Source: Nitrospirillum amazonense (lineage in GTDB: Bacteria > Pseudomonadota > Alphaproteobacteria > Azospirillales > Azospirillaceae). Taken from it: DNA of 64,000 nt. The DNA is taken from contig NZ_VITN01000001.1 in the NCBI RefSeq assembly GCF_007828045.1, positions 186,001 through 250,000 of the forward strand, in the 5' to 3' direction. Shown piece after piece: positions 36,145 through 45,297 of this stretch. The notes beneath the pieces were generated by a model. That model ran no database searches, was not told the DNA's origin, and saw nothing but the letters and a program-made list of their open reading frames with translations. Position numbers and translations under genes: made by a program. Numbering within the stretch: the first letter of the stretch is position 1; each line of letters begins with the position of its first letter.

Positions 36145-36554
36145 CTCGTCCCCTCCGCCATAATTCCGCTTGCCGAACCGTGCCAAGCCCAAGACCTCGC
36201 CCGATATTGACCGAGCGCCCCCGCGTCCCTCAAGGATCAATTCTCGGGTTAACGATACCGCCCGCGACATCGCGGACCTGTGTTTTGGATGGGCCCACGA
36301 TTCGGACTGAAGGACCGATTGACAGACTCCGCCCATCGAGGCGATTGAATAGACTGGATCGGAAAAATTTAATCAGCTCAACTCATTGCTTCATCGAAAG
36401 CGTTCTCTGATACCCGCCCATATCGCAAGGGATGATAGAGGAAGCTTGCTAGATAGCTTCCTTATGTATTGACAGGACGGATGGCCCAGCATAGCGCTGC
36501 CCGAAGTTCATACCAACGACCATACTTGCCGTTGACCCAACAGGGGATTTTCGA
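36145..36554. other. Intergenic region with divergent promoters and a hairpin
   Basis: No gene is seen in these 410 bases. It separates the minus-strand coiled-coil gene from the first plus-strand glycosyltransferase, so promoters for both are expected. A perfect 8-bp hairpin, AGGAAGCT (36439-36446) with AGCTTCCT (36455-36462), lies about 90 bases before the TTG start at 36555 and could be part of the 5-prime leader. Confidence 0.5.
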
Positions 36555-39500
36555 TTGTACCGGAATACATTTACGAAACTCGCCCGCCGAATCCCTTATG
36601 CGCAGGCCGCAGCACAGCAAGTGCGCGCTTTGTTTCGGGGCACGACTTCGAATGCGCCCGAGTTGTCCGCTGACTATACGCTGGTGGCGTCGTCCCCCCT
36701 GTTCGACAAAGCCTGGTACCTGTCGGCTTATGCCGATGTCGCGGCCGCCGATCTTGACCCCCTGCGCCATTACCTTGAGCATGGCGCCCAGGAAGGGCGG
36801 CTACCAGGGCTCAGCTTCGATGGCAGGCGGTATTACGCAGCCAATCCGGACGTGGCGGCGGCGGGCATCAACCCCCTTGTGCACTATCTTCGGCATGGCA
36901 TCGCCGAAGGGCGGCTGCTTGCGCCCTTGCCGACCAAGAACACCACGGGCTGTAATCGCGCGGCACCGGCTTATTGGTACCATGTCGGTGACAGCATAGA
37001 CTGGCTGGAAGTCCACAAGCGCATTACGGGAGTGGGCCGGGTGTCAATCGAGTTATTGTTCTCTTTCATCGACAACCCCGTCGCCGCCACAGTCATCCCC
37101 TGCGTCTTCGGCGAGTCTGAATCCGGTGTCGTCCCAGCAACGGCGGATGACGTCGAATTGCTCGCGAAGAGGACCGACCGCTCCCTGGCGAACCAACCCC
37201 TTCTGTCTGCGACGGCGACCAAGCACAACCCCAAATCGCCCGTTCCGGGTGATCATATCTTTTTCACGGGCCTGGTCTGGACCCCACTCTACACGGAAAA
37301 GTTTAGACGCTTGCAGGCCGTGGGCGTGGATTACAGCGTCCTGGTGCACGACGTCATTCCCTTGGAAGAACCGGCACTGGTCGGCGTGGATTATCACGAG
37401 GCGTTCTCGGAATGGCTATCGACGGTCCTGACAGGCGCCAGTGTCGTTTACGTCTCCAGCGACTACACCCGGCAGAAAATCTTCCGTTTCGCCGTCTTGC
37501 GGAAGATCAAGGTCAAGCCAGCCATCATCGTGATCAAATTTGGCCTGCGGGCAATCGGCGCACAGGCCGGCAAGGATACGTCCCAAGACAGGGCAGGCTT
37601 GGCGGCGGTAGATTGGCGTGGCTTCGTGCTGTCTGTCGGCACCATCGATGAGCGCAAGAACCAAATCTTCCTGTGCCGTTTATGGAGAAAGCTGGCCGAC
37701 GCCTTGGGCGAGGAAACTTTGCCCCAGTTGGTTCTGGCCGGCCGCGATGATTTGAAGGTGGCTCAGGTCGACGACATCGCCGCCATGGTGGCCTCGGGGA
37801 AAATCCTGATCCTCGAAAACATGACGGACGCGCAGATCAGCGGACTGTACCGGCATTGCCTGTTCACCGCGTTTCCGTCGACCTGCGAAGGGTACGGACT
37901 GCCTGTGGCGGAGAGCCTGGTCTATGGCAAGCTGTGCTTGTGCTCCGACCTGCCGGAGATTCGGGCGCACGCGGGAGATTTCGCTTGGTACTTCCCGGCG
38001 TCGGACATGGATGCGGCGCTCGCCCTGTTCACCCGCGCTCTTGGTGACCAGGCGGCCTTACAAGCTGCGGAAGATCATATCCGCGACGCCTTCGTTGTCC
38101 CCCAGTGGCATGAAACGTTCCTTGATATGCTGGACGCGGCAGCGCACGCGCTTCAGTCGCCGGTAGTTCTCCCGACGCCCATCGCCGCCTCCTTCCCGGG
38201 AGCGCGTGAAATCGACGTGTCGACGACCCTTGCCAAGGCCGCTCGCTACTGCACAGATCAGGAGCCGGAGGTTTCCATCCTGATCATCAACTGGAACGCG
38301 GCGGCACTGACACTGGAATGCTTGCGCCAGATATGGTCCCAGACAGAGGGCCATACCTATGAGATCATCATCGCCGACAATGGCAGCGCGCCGACCGACG
38401 TGGCCATGCTGCGCAATTTGGGGCCAGGCGTGCGCCTGCTGGCCCTGGGCACCAATCGCTACTTCGGTGAAGCCAACAACATCGCGGCGGAGGCCGCACA
38501 GGGCCGCTATGTCTGCCTGCTGAACAATGACGCCTTCGTCCAGCCGGACTGGCTCACTGCCTTGGTGGCCCCCTTCCAGGTGGACACGGCGGTCGGGGCG
38601 ACCGGGCCGCTGTTCCTCTATCCTGATGGCGTGGTCCAGGAGGCTGGGGGGATTATCGACGCAAACGGCTATCCCATCCGCCTGGGCCGGGGCGACAAGA
38701 CTCCCTCTCTGGAACTGCTGAAGCCGAAGTTCGTCAATTACATCTCGGCTGCAGCGCTGATGATCCCGCGCGATATCTTCATGGAAGTTGGAGGCTTCGA
38801 CCTCGCCTATGAACCCGCTTATTACGAAGATACCGATCTGTGCATGAAGATCCAGGCGATGGGGTATAAAGTGCTCTACTGCCCAGACGCCCAGGTCATC
38901 CATATCGAGGGGGCGGCCGCCAATGGCGACACCGCCGCCGAAGCGCGCCGCAAGGCCTTGGGCGACTTGAACCGCGATAAATTCCTTGCCCGGTGGGGTA
39001 GATATCTGAAGACCCGCCGCCAGTCGCATCTGATACCCGTGCGCCACCAATTCCTGCCGTCCGCCCCCCTTCTGCCGGCACTCGCGACGGGGGCGGCACG
39101 GCCCAAGGCTGTGGTCTACACCCCTTATGAACTGACCCCTGGCGGTGGGGAGCGGTTCCTGCTGACTTTGGCGATGACGTTGAGCGAACAATACGCCGTC
39201 ACCGTGGTCACGCCGTGGCGGTACAGCCGGCTGCGGCTGCGCAACCTGGGTTGCGAGTTCGATCTGGACCTGTCGCGCTTGGACGTCATGACCGAGGCGG
39301 AGTTCCAGGAAGCGGACCAACCTGATCTGATGGTCACGCTGGGCAACCATATCATTCCCACGGCCCCCGCGCGCGGCAAGGCCAACATTTATATCTGCCA
39401 ATTCCCGTTTCCGATGCACCAGCCTGTGGGGCCGGCTGATCGGGAGGTATTCGCTGGCTATCAGAAGATCGTCGTCTATTCCAACTACACCAAGTTTCAC

Positions 39501-40187
39501 ATCTTCGCGAACCTGAGCGCTTATCAATTGCCTGACCGCCCGGTCGAGGTGCTCTATCCACCCGTCCCGCTATTCAAGGCGCGCCCCGCCACCAAGAAGC
39601 GCATGATCCTGACGGTCGGACGTTACTTCGTCGGTGGCCACTCCAAGCGCCATGATGTGCTGATCGACATCTTCAAGAAGATCGCCCCCCAGTTCAGCGA
39701 ACCGGTGGAGTTGCATGTCGCCGGTTCGTCGATGCCAGGTGCCGCGCATATGGATTACCTGGCTCAGTTGCGGGCAGCCGCCGTGGGCCACCCCATCCAT
39801 ATTCACGTCAACGTATCGGCGGAAATGTTGCAGGACCTTTACCATAACGCCACCGTCTACTGGCACGGTACAGGCATCGGTGCCGACCTGAGCCAGGAAC
39901 CGGGCAAGGCCGAGCATTTCGGCATCACCGTGGTCGAGGCCATGTCGGCGGGTACCGTACCCTTCGCGTTGAACTCCGCAGGACCGCGGGAGATTATCAC
40001 CGATGGGGAGACTGGTTTTCTTTACGATACCACCGAGACGCTGGCGGAGAAGACACTCACCCTGTTCTCGAAATCCAATACCGACCAGCTATCGCAAATG
40101 GGGGCGGCCGCCACTGCGCGGGCACAGGCTTTCTCACAGCAGGTTTTCGTCGAGAACGTCAAGAAATTGGTGAGCAGCATCGTCTAA
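36555..40187 (+). CDS. Giant three-domain glycosyltransferase (GT4-GT2-GT4)
   Basis: 1210 residues. Residues about 50-125 hold two copies of a short motif (YLSAYADVAAADLDPLRHYL and YYAANPDVAAAGINPLVHYL, each followed by G-x-x-EGR). A first GT4 domain follows (SVGTIDERKN about 359; CEGYGLPVAES about 444), then a GT2 domain (VSILIINWNAAALTLE about 571; IADNGSAPTD; YYEDTDLC about 755) and a second GT4 domain (VYTPYELTPGGGERF about 853; EHFGITVVEAMSAG about 1119). It should add several sugars to one glycan on the cytoplasmic side. The TTG start has AGGGG eight bases upstream. Confidence 0.88.
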   Translation: MYRNTFTKLARRIPYAQAAAQQVRALFRGTTSNAPELSADYTLVASSPLFDKAWYLSAYADVAAADLDPLRHYLEHGAQEGRLPGLSFDGRRYYAANPDVAAAGINPLVHYLRHGIAEGRLLAPLPTKNTTGCNRAAPAYWYHVGDSIDWLEVHKRITGVGRVSIELLFSFIDNPVAATVIPCVFGESESGVVPATADDVELLAKRTDRSLANQPLLSATATKHNPKSPVPGDHIFFTGLVWTPLYTEKFRRLQAVGVDYSVLVHDVIPLEEPALVGVDYHEAFSEWLSTVLTGASVVYVSSDYTRQKIFRFAVLRKIKVKPAIIVIKFGLRAIGAQAGKDTSQDRAGLAAVDWRGFVLSVGTIDERKNQIFLCRLWRKLADALGEETLPQLVLAGRDDLKVAQVDDIAAMVASGKILILENMTDAQISGLYRHCLFTAFPSTCEGYGLPVAESLVYGKLCLCSDLPEIRAHAGDFAWYFPASDMDAALALFTRALGDQAALQAAEDHIRDAFVVPQWHETFLDMLDAAAHALQSPVVLPTPIAASFPGAREIDVSTTLAKAARYCTDQEPEVSILIINWNAAALTLECLRQIWSQTEGHTYEIIIADNGSAPTDVAMLRNLGPGVRLLALGTNRYFGEANNIAAEAAQGRYVCLLNNDAFVQPDWLTALVAPFQVDTAVGATGPLFLYPDGVVQEAGGIIDANGYPIRLGRGDKTPSLELLKPKFVNYISAAALMIPRDIFMEVGGFDLAYEPAYYEDTDLCMKIQAMGYKVLYCPDAQVIHIEGAAANGDTAAEARRKALGDLNRDKFLARWGRYLKTRRQSHLIPVRHQFLPSAPLLPALATGAARPKAVVYTPYELTPGGGERFLLTLAMTLSEQYAVTVVTPWRYSRLRLRNLGCEFDLDLSRLDVMTEAEFQEADQPDLMVTLGNHIIPTAPARGKANIYICQFPFPMHQPVGPADREVFAGYQKIVVYSNYTKFHIFANLSAYQLPDRPVEVLYPPVPLFKARPATKKRMILTVGRYFVGGHSKRHDVLIDIFKKIAPQFSEPVELHVAGSSMPGAAHMDYLAQLRAAAVGHPIHIHVNVSAEMLQDLYHNATVYWHGTGIGADLSQEPGKAEHFGITVVEAMSAGTVPFALNSAGPREIITDGETGFLYDTTETLAEKTLTLFSKSNTDQLSQMGAAATARAQAFSQQVFVENVKKLVSSIV

Positions 40188-40235
40188 ATGTGACACTGCT
40201 CACGTATACCGCTATTTGGAATAGAAAGAACTTAA

Positions 40236-41861
40236 ATGTCCGTTCACGCTGAAACCAATGGCGTATTCGTTGCCCTGCGATGGCTTCAGAAACTCGGTTA
40301 CCTAACTCTTTCGGTCGTCGGGTTCGCTATATTCGCCGCCAGCCTGGCCCCCGATGGAACGCCGGACTTTCGTATTTACCACCATTACAATGGCTTTGCA
40401 GCTTTGCATGATCGGTCCGCACTGGATATTGCGGCGGCCCAGATGCAGACCTTCTTCTTCCCTGGGTTAGATAGTGTTTACTACCTTGTCTTCGAGGCGC
40501 TCAACCAGCAGCCGAGGCTGCTGAACGCTCTCTTGTCCATTCCCTACGGCATCGCCGCCTTCTTGGTCTTCTCCATGGCTCGGCTGTTCGTCGGCACGCG
40601 ATCGATCATTACCGATCTCCTCTGCGCGGCCGTGGCGGTTATGGGCCTAACGGGGGCCGGCGGCCTGCCCACCATCGCCACGACAATGTCGGACATCGTC
40701 CCGGGCCTCCCCTTCCTGGTCGCACTCACCCTGTGGCTGCACCTCGAAGCGAAGGGCCGTCATAATCTCCGCTCCTCCTTCGCGCTTGGCCTCTGTGCGG
40801 GCGTCTCCGTGGGTCTCAAACTGACTTTGTCGCCGATTTTCGTGGGCTTGTTCGTGGCCATCGCGCTTCGCGGGGGACTGTCGCGGGCAAGAGCCGGTGC
40901 GCTGCAGGCCTTCGTTTTCGGCTTGGGTGGTCTTCTGACCTTTGCCGCCATTGACGCCAGTTGGTTGCTCGGGAACTGGACGACCTACGGCAACCCCCTC
41001 TTTCCCTTCATGAATCACGTCTTCAAATCGGATTACGCGGACCATTCGCCGTGGACGGACCTGCGTTTTATGCCGCGCACGCTCAAGATGGCCGTATTCT
41101 ATCCGGCATATTGGGCCTTTCTCACCACGAATCTGGCCATTGAGCTCAACATGCGGGATGGCCGGATCATGGCCGGGATCCTAGGCGCCATCATCCTGCT
41201 CACTTCCTGTCTTGTGTACCATCTCCGTAATCCAAAGCCGTCTGATCGAAACGGCGTCATCAGCGCCAGCATCGCCTTGGCCATTGTTGTGCTTATTGCC
41301 TATGGCCTGTGGGAAAAGCTTTGGTCGATCTATCGCTATCTGTCCGTGGTCGAAACTCTGACCGGCGTGACGCTGCTTGCTGGGCTGGCACAATTGGCCA
41401 GCGTCTGGAAGAAGGAACATTGGGCCTTCCTTGCAACAGCTGCCGTGATCGTGGCCATCATGACGACGACCCAGTACCCATGGTGGAGTCGGGCGGCCAA
41501 GGGGGACTTGGCTCTGTCGGTCAGCCTGCCCGCCATGGAACCAGATGCCATGGCCCTCTTCCTTGACCCTTATGCCTATTCCTATCTGGTGCCAACCTTC
41601 CCCAGCACCGTAAAGGTCGTGGGTGCCAACACCAACTTTATCCGCCCGGGAAGCTGGGGTAAGATGCAGGCCAAGGCGGAGACGGCCATCAATGGCCACC
41701 AAGGTCCCTTCTGGGGCTTCGAATACCCAGAGGCCTTCCCTGGTGAAGCCGACAAGACGCTGGCATTCTATAATCTCGAACGGGATGGGGAGTGCGCGCC
41801 TGTGGTTTCCAACATCGACGATCGTCCCCTCCTGCGCGCCTGCCACCTTAAGCGAAAGTAA
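40236..41861 (+). CDS. Polytopic membrane protein, GT-C-like
   Basis: 541 residues with about 11 hydrophobic helices. The first periplasmic loop carries GTPDFRIYHHYNGFA with acidic and aromatic residues, as in GT-C glycosyltransferases that use lipid-linked sugars. A soluble stretch follows the last helix (about residues 425-541, with DPYAYSYLVPTFPSTVKVVG). The exact family is not recognised. It begins 48 bases after the giant glycosyltransferase and probably shares its transcript. A polymerase (Wzy-like) role is an alternative. Confidence 0.7.
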   Translation: MSVHAETNGVFVALRWLQKLGYLTLSVVGFAIFAASLAPDGTPDFRIYHHYNGFAALHDRSALDIAAAQMQTFFFPGLDSVYYLVFEALNQQPRLLNALLSIPYGIAAFLVFSMARLFVGTRSIITDLLCAAVAVMGLTGAGGLPTIATTMSDIVPGLPFLVALTLWLHLEAKGRHNLRSSFALGLCAGVSVGLKLTLSPIFVGLFVAIALRGGLSRARAGALQAFVFGLGGLLTFAAIDASWLLGNWTTYGNPLFPFMNHVFKSDYADHSPWTDLRFMPRTLKMAVFYPAYWAFLTTNLAIELNMRDGRIMAGILGAIILLTSCLVYHLRNPKPSDRNGVISASIALAIVVLIAYGLWEKLWSIYRYLSVVETLTGVTLLAGLAQLASVWKKEHWAFLATAAVIVAIMTTTQYPWWSRAAKGDLALSVSLPAMEPDAMALFLDPYAYSYLVPTFPSTVKVVGANTNFIRPGSWGKMQAKAETAINGHQGPFWGFEYPEAFPGEADKTLAFYNLERDGECAPVVSNIDDRPLLRACHLKRK

Positions 41862-41958
41862 GATCAGGCCCGCAGAAACTGCCGCCGGGGAACGTGATGG
41901 CCAAGCGCCTGCTTCACCACACCCCAAGGACACGATCCAAAGCTGGAACCGAAAGAAT

Positions 41959-41993
41959 CCCCTTGATGTCCGGAAGCCATGGTCATCAAGGGG
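41959..41993. repeat. Perfect 10-bp inverted repeat
   Basis: CCCCTTGATG (41959-41968) and CATCAAGGGG (41984-41993) form a hairpin with a 15-base loop. It lies 98 bases after the stop of the membrane protein gene and directly before the rfbF remnant. It could be the terminator of the upstream gene (no T-run) or the end of an inserted segment. Confidence 0.45.
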
Positions 41994-42002
41994 AGACAAT
42001 CG

Positions 42003-42100
42003 ATGAACGTGATGGTACTGCCAAGGGCATGGAAGCGCGGATATGGGAGGGCTCTCATCTGCGCCTAAAGTCAATGGTCGAGGTCGGAAGCCCGCTGAGA
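42003..42100 (+). pseudogene. Decayed 5-prime fragment of a glucose-1-phosphate cytidylyltransferase gene
   Basis: The sequence aligns with the start of the intact rfbF at 44521 over about 90 bases at roughly 70 percent identity with one base missing: it begins ATGAACGTGATGGTACTG, then after the missing base reads GMEARIWEGSHLRLKSMVEV, against GMGTRISEESHLRPKPMVEI in the intact protein. The bases before the ATG (GGGG..CA.TCG) also match those before rfbF. Similarity fades after about 42090. It is a dead remnant of a second rfbF copy. Confidence 0.75.
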
Positions 42101-42138
42101 CGGAAGAATGTGTTCCGCAGACCACTGGAGCGAGACAC

Positions 42139-44277
42139 TTGAGTCAAAGATCGGAAAATCTTCCATTTATTAAAAAAAAGCCCGAATCACAAATTCCGGC
42201 CATCATTAAATTTCGAGAGAATGCCCTGGAAATTCGAGCACAAAATAATAATATTGCATTATTATTCTTCATTATTATTTCAGTATTTGTTGCATTTTTA
42301 CTGACGAAGTTGCATCAAGTCATTTTTCCACCCAACAGTATTCAGTATGATCTCGTATTAAAGCAATATCACAGACTTCTAAATCCCGAGCCGACAGAAA
42401 GATTTGTTTTTCTATCTCTGTCAGCGCTGGCAATTTTAGCCTCTGTGTCCATATTTCTTATACCATCTCCCAATTTCAAAATCTTCAAGAGGCGAAATCT
42501 CAGCGCTATTTTAATTATAAATTCCATTCTCGCCATAATTGTCATAGCCGGACTGTCGAGATTTGACTTTGGCCGCTCTCTCTTTTTGAATGGGCCCGCC
42601 CCCCTACAGCCCACCCTTATCCGGCTGCTGGGCTGCGTCGTGGCGGCGGTCGTCCTACTCCTGGCCCTTTTTCGACTGCCGCCGGCCTTCATAACGACTC
42701 AGCACCGGCTCGCGAGCGCGCTGGGCTGGGGAATTTTCCTGTCGGCCATGATCCTGCAAATCACCGCGTGGCGGTTGTTCAGCGAAGCATCGATGCGGGA
42801 AACCAGCCCATGGTCAACCTCCATGGACGCGTTCATCTATTCCATATCGCAGGTAATCTTCGGGAAAACCGTCCTAGTCAATTTTCCAGCGCAGTACGGT
42901 TTATCTGCGGAGCTCATTGGCGGGTTCTTACGCCTCTTCCCTTTCTCCATTCTGGCGTTCTCACTCGTCTTCTGCGTCATGCAGGTGGTTTCGCTGGCCG
43001 CCGTCTTTCATGCCTTCGCCAAGGAGACCCGTGTTTGGGTGCTTCGCCCCTTGTTCGGTCTCGCCCTGGTCTTGGTGACCTTCGCTTCAGTCATCATGAT
43101 CAATGGCGTCGATGAATATTATCTTCAATATTGGCCTTTGCGATTCATCTGGCCGGCCCTGTCCATTTTTGCCCTACAGGCCTATAAATCCGCCCCTGAT
43201 CTTCGCCACGCGGCGGCAGTGTCGGTGATCGCCGCCATCGGGACTATCTGGAATATCGAATCAGGACTGCCCATCGCGATCGGCTTCGCTGCCTTGCTGG
43301 TGACGAAGTGGGCTTTCAACCTGGGTTCGCGCGAGGCGCGATCAATCGCCCTTAGACGCCACCTGCTGCGGGCGCTGTTGCAGCACGGCATCCTGTTCAT
43401 TGCTTTCGCCGCCGCAATGGCTGTTTACATCAGTGCCAAGGCGGAGCATCCCCCCCATTGGGGCTGGCTTGTCGAATACCAAAAGCTTTTCTATGGACTG
43501 GGCGTCGCAATGCTGCCGATGCCCCTCACCATCACAACTCCGTGGATGAGTGTCCTGGCGCTCTACCTGCTCGGCCTCCTGATGGCCGCCTCGGCCTGGC
43601 GCCGGACGCCATGCACGCGGGGGTATGACCTGATTTTCTTTGTCGCGGTGCTCGGCTGGGGACTATTCACCTATTACCAGGGCCGATCCCATATTCTGAA
43701 CCTTATCAACGTTTGCTGGCCCGCCATCCTGCTCGCCACCATCCTGACCGACCGCGCGATCCGCTTCGTCAGAACGCGTCGGCTGAGTCGGCCCCATCTG
43801 ATTCTGCCCGCGATCGCGATCGCGGGCCTGTTCTACACCGCCCTGCCATTCGTGCAGAACCTGGGGCTGCTTTGGCAAAACACCCTCACGGTGATCGACA
43901 CCTGGGGCCAGGCGGCCTCACCCTTGGTCAGTGATGAACTCGCCTTCATCCGCGAGCATACCGTCCCAGGCCAGGCCTGCGTTTTGCTCACCCGCCGGCA
44001 GGGCTTGTACTATGCCGCCGCCGGCCTGGGAAACCCGATTGATGGACCTGGTTATTCCGAGATGCTGACGATTAAAGACCGCGACGCCTTGATGGCCCAG
44101 TTGAATACCCGGCGCTTTGACTGTGTGTTCATTGGCATGGGGAAGGACAGCGAACAAAATCTGGATACGGACGTGTCCGCGCCGTTCCGCGACTACGAAA
44201 CCGTCGCGACCAATGCCAAAGGCACGTTGCACTTCCTCAAACCCAAGAAAGCGATCGCCCCAGAAGACCGGCTGTAA
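42139..44277 (+). CDS. Polytopic membrane protein of the polysaccharide locus
   Basis: About 712 residues from TTG 42139, which has GGAG eight bases upstream; an in-frame ATG at 42043 lies inside the rfbF remnant and is rejected. About 12-14 hydrophobic helices are spread over residues 30-590, then a soluble C-terminal domain (about 600-712) with an AFIREHTVPGQACVLLTRRQ segment. The layout fits GT-C-type or polymer-handling membrane proteins; no family is recognised. Codons for the first 150 residues (to about 42590) are strikingly AT-rich, then switch to the usual GC-rich type. Confidence 0.72.
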   Translation: MSQRSENLPFIKKKPESQIPAIIKFRENALEIRAQNNNIALLFFIIISVFVAFLLTKLHQVIFPPNSIQYDLVLKQYHRLLNPEPTERFVFLSLSALAILASVSIFLIPSPNFKIFKRRNLSAILIINSILAIIVIAGLSRFDFGRSLFLNGPAPLQPTLIRLLGCVVAAVVLLLALFRLPPAFITTQHRLASALGWGIFLSAMILQITAWRLFSEASMRETSPWSTSMDAFIYSISQVIFGKTVLVNFPAQYGLSAELIGGFLRLFPFSILAFSLVFCVMQVVSLAAVFHAFAKETRVWVLRPLFGLALVLVTFASVIMINGVDEYYLQYWPLRFIWPALSIFALQAYKSAPDLRHAAAVSVIAAIGTIWNIESGLPIAIGFAALLVTKWAFNLGSREARSIALRRHLLRALLQHGILFIAFAAAMAVYISAKAEHPPHWGWLVEYQKLFYGLGVAMLPMPLTITTPWMSVLALYLLGLLMAASAWRRTPCTRGYDLIFFVAVLGWGLFTYYQGRSHILNLINVCWPAILLATILTDRAIRFVRTRRLSRPHLILPAIAIAGLFYTALPFVQNLGLLWQNTLTVIDTWGQAASPLVSDELAFIREHTVPGQACVLLTRRQGLYYAAAGLGNPIDGPGYSEMLTIKDRDALMAQLNTRRFDCVFIGMGKDSEQNLDTDVSAPFRDYETVATNAKGTLHFLKPKKAIAPEDRL

Positions 44278-44520
44278 AGCCTCGCCTTTCGCCCCTCGAG
44301 TGCCGACCTCAAATATGTTAACCGTTATATAGGGGCATGAGTTTCCGCCCCATTCCATCCCCAACCCTGGCGGCACCATCGGCGCCGGGGCGGGCACGAC
44401 GAATAAGGCATATGAATGATTGCAGATTTTGCGCCTACTCGGCATCGGTATATATTTTTGCAATAAAACGTCCTGAATTTTTCTAGATTTTTTCAGTTTA
44501 AGTCGCTTTGGGGGCAGTCG
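44278..44520. promoter_or_regulatory. AT-rich leader of the dideoxyhexose operon
   Basis: 243 bases without a gene. CCGCCCC (44345-44351) and GGGGCGG (44387-44393) form a long-loop inverted repeat that may end the upstream transcript. From 44410 to 44510 the sequence is much more AT-rich than its surroundings and is the likely promoter of rfbF and the genes after it. GGGGGC precedes the rfbF ATG. Confidence 0.4.
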
Positions 44521-45297
44521 ATGAAGGTAGTTATACTGGCTGGTGGCATGGGGACACGGATATCCGAGGAATCCCACCTACGCCCCAAGCCGATGGTCGA
44601 GATCGGCGGACGGCCAATCCTGTGGCACATCATGAAAATCTATTCGGCCTATGGATTTCATGACTTCATCATTTGCCTGGGATTCAGGGGCTATGTCATC
44701 AAGGAGTACTTTTCCAATTACTTCCTGCACATGGCCGATGTCACCTTCGACATGGCCCGCAACCAAATGGAAGTGCATCGGGAAACGGCCGAGCCTTGGC
44801 GGGTGACGCTGGTGGATACCGGTGCCACCACCAATACCGGTGGCCGCCTGAAGCGTGTCCAGGAATACGTGAAGGATGAGCCCTATTTCGCCATGACCTA
44901 CGGTGATGGCGTATCCGACATCGACATCGCTGCCCTCGCCGCCTTCCACACCAGCCACGGCAAGCTGGCCACCATCACTGCGGTCCGTCCGCCCAGCCGG
45001 TTCGGCGTTCTGGATATCGATGGCGAGAATCAGGTGCGCTCCTTCCGCGAGAAACCGGCCAACGAAATCGGCTGGGTCAACGGCGGCTTCTTCCTGCTGT
45101 CGCCGCAAGTGATCAACTTGATCGACGGCGACACCTCGGTCTGGGAACATGAGCCGCTGGAAGCCCTGGCGGAGCAACGCCAGCTCAACGCCTTCCATCA
45201 CGAGGGTTTCTGGCAGCCGATGGACACGTTGCGGGACAAGAATTTCCTGGAAGACCGGTGGGCCAGTGGCAAAGCGGAGTGGAAGGTCTGGCCATGA
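44521..45297 (+). CDS. rfbF: Glucose-1-phosphate cytidylyltransferase
   Basis: 258 residues, exact family size. The nucleotide-binding signature is VVILAGGMGTRISEESHLRP (residues 3-22), followed by KPMVEIGGRPILWHIM, and the acid pair in YGDGVSDID binds metal. It makes CDP-glucose from CTP and glucose-1-phosphate, the entry to CDP-3,6-dideoxyhexoses. The stop overlaps the start of rfbG (ATGA). The three following steps are encoded next. Confidence 0.95.
   Translation: MKVVILAGGMGTRISEESHLRPKPMVEIGGRPILWHIMKIYSAYGFHDFIICLGFRGYVIKEYFSNYFLHMADVTFDMARNQMEVHRETAEPWRVTLVDTGATTNTGGRLKRVQEYVKDEPYFAMTYGDGVSDIDIAALAAFHTSHGKLATITAVRPPSRFGVLDIDGENQVRSFREKPANEIGWVNGGFFLLSPQVINLIDGDTSVWEHEPLEALAEQRQLNAFHHEGFWQPMDTLRDKNFLEDRWASGKAEWKVWP

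Noticed and set aside
42043-42138. ATG 42043 as start of the 712-residue membrane protein
   Set aside because: These 32 codons lie in the rfbF remnant in a third frame; the TTG at 42139 has a ribosome-binding site and lies just before the first hydrophobic segment.
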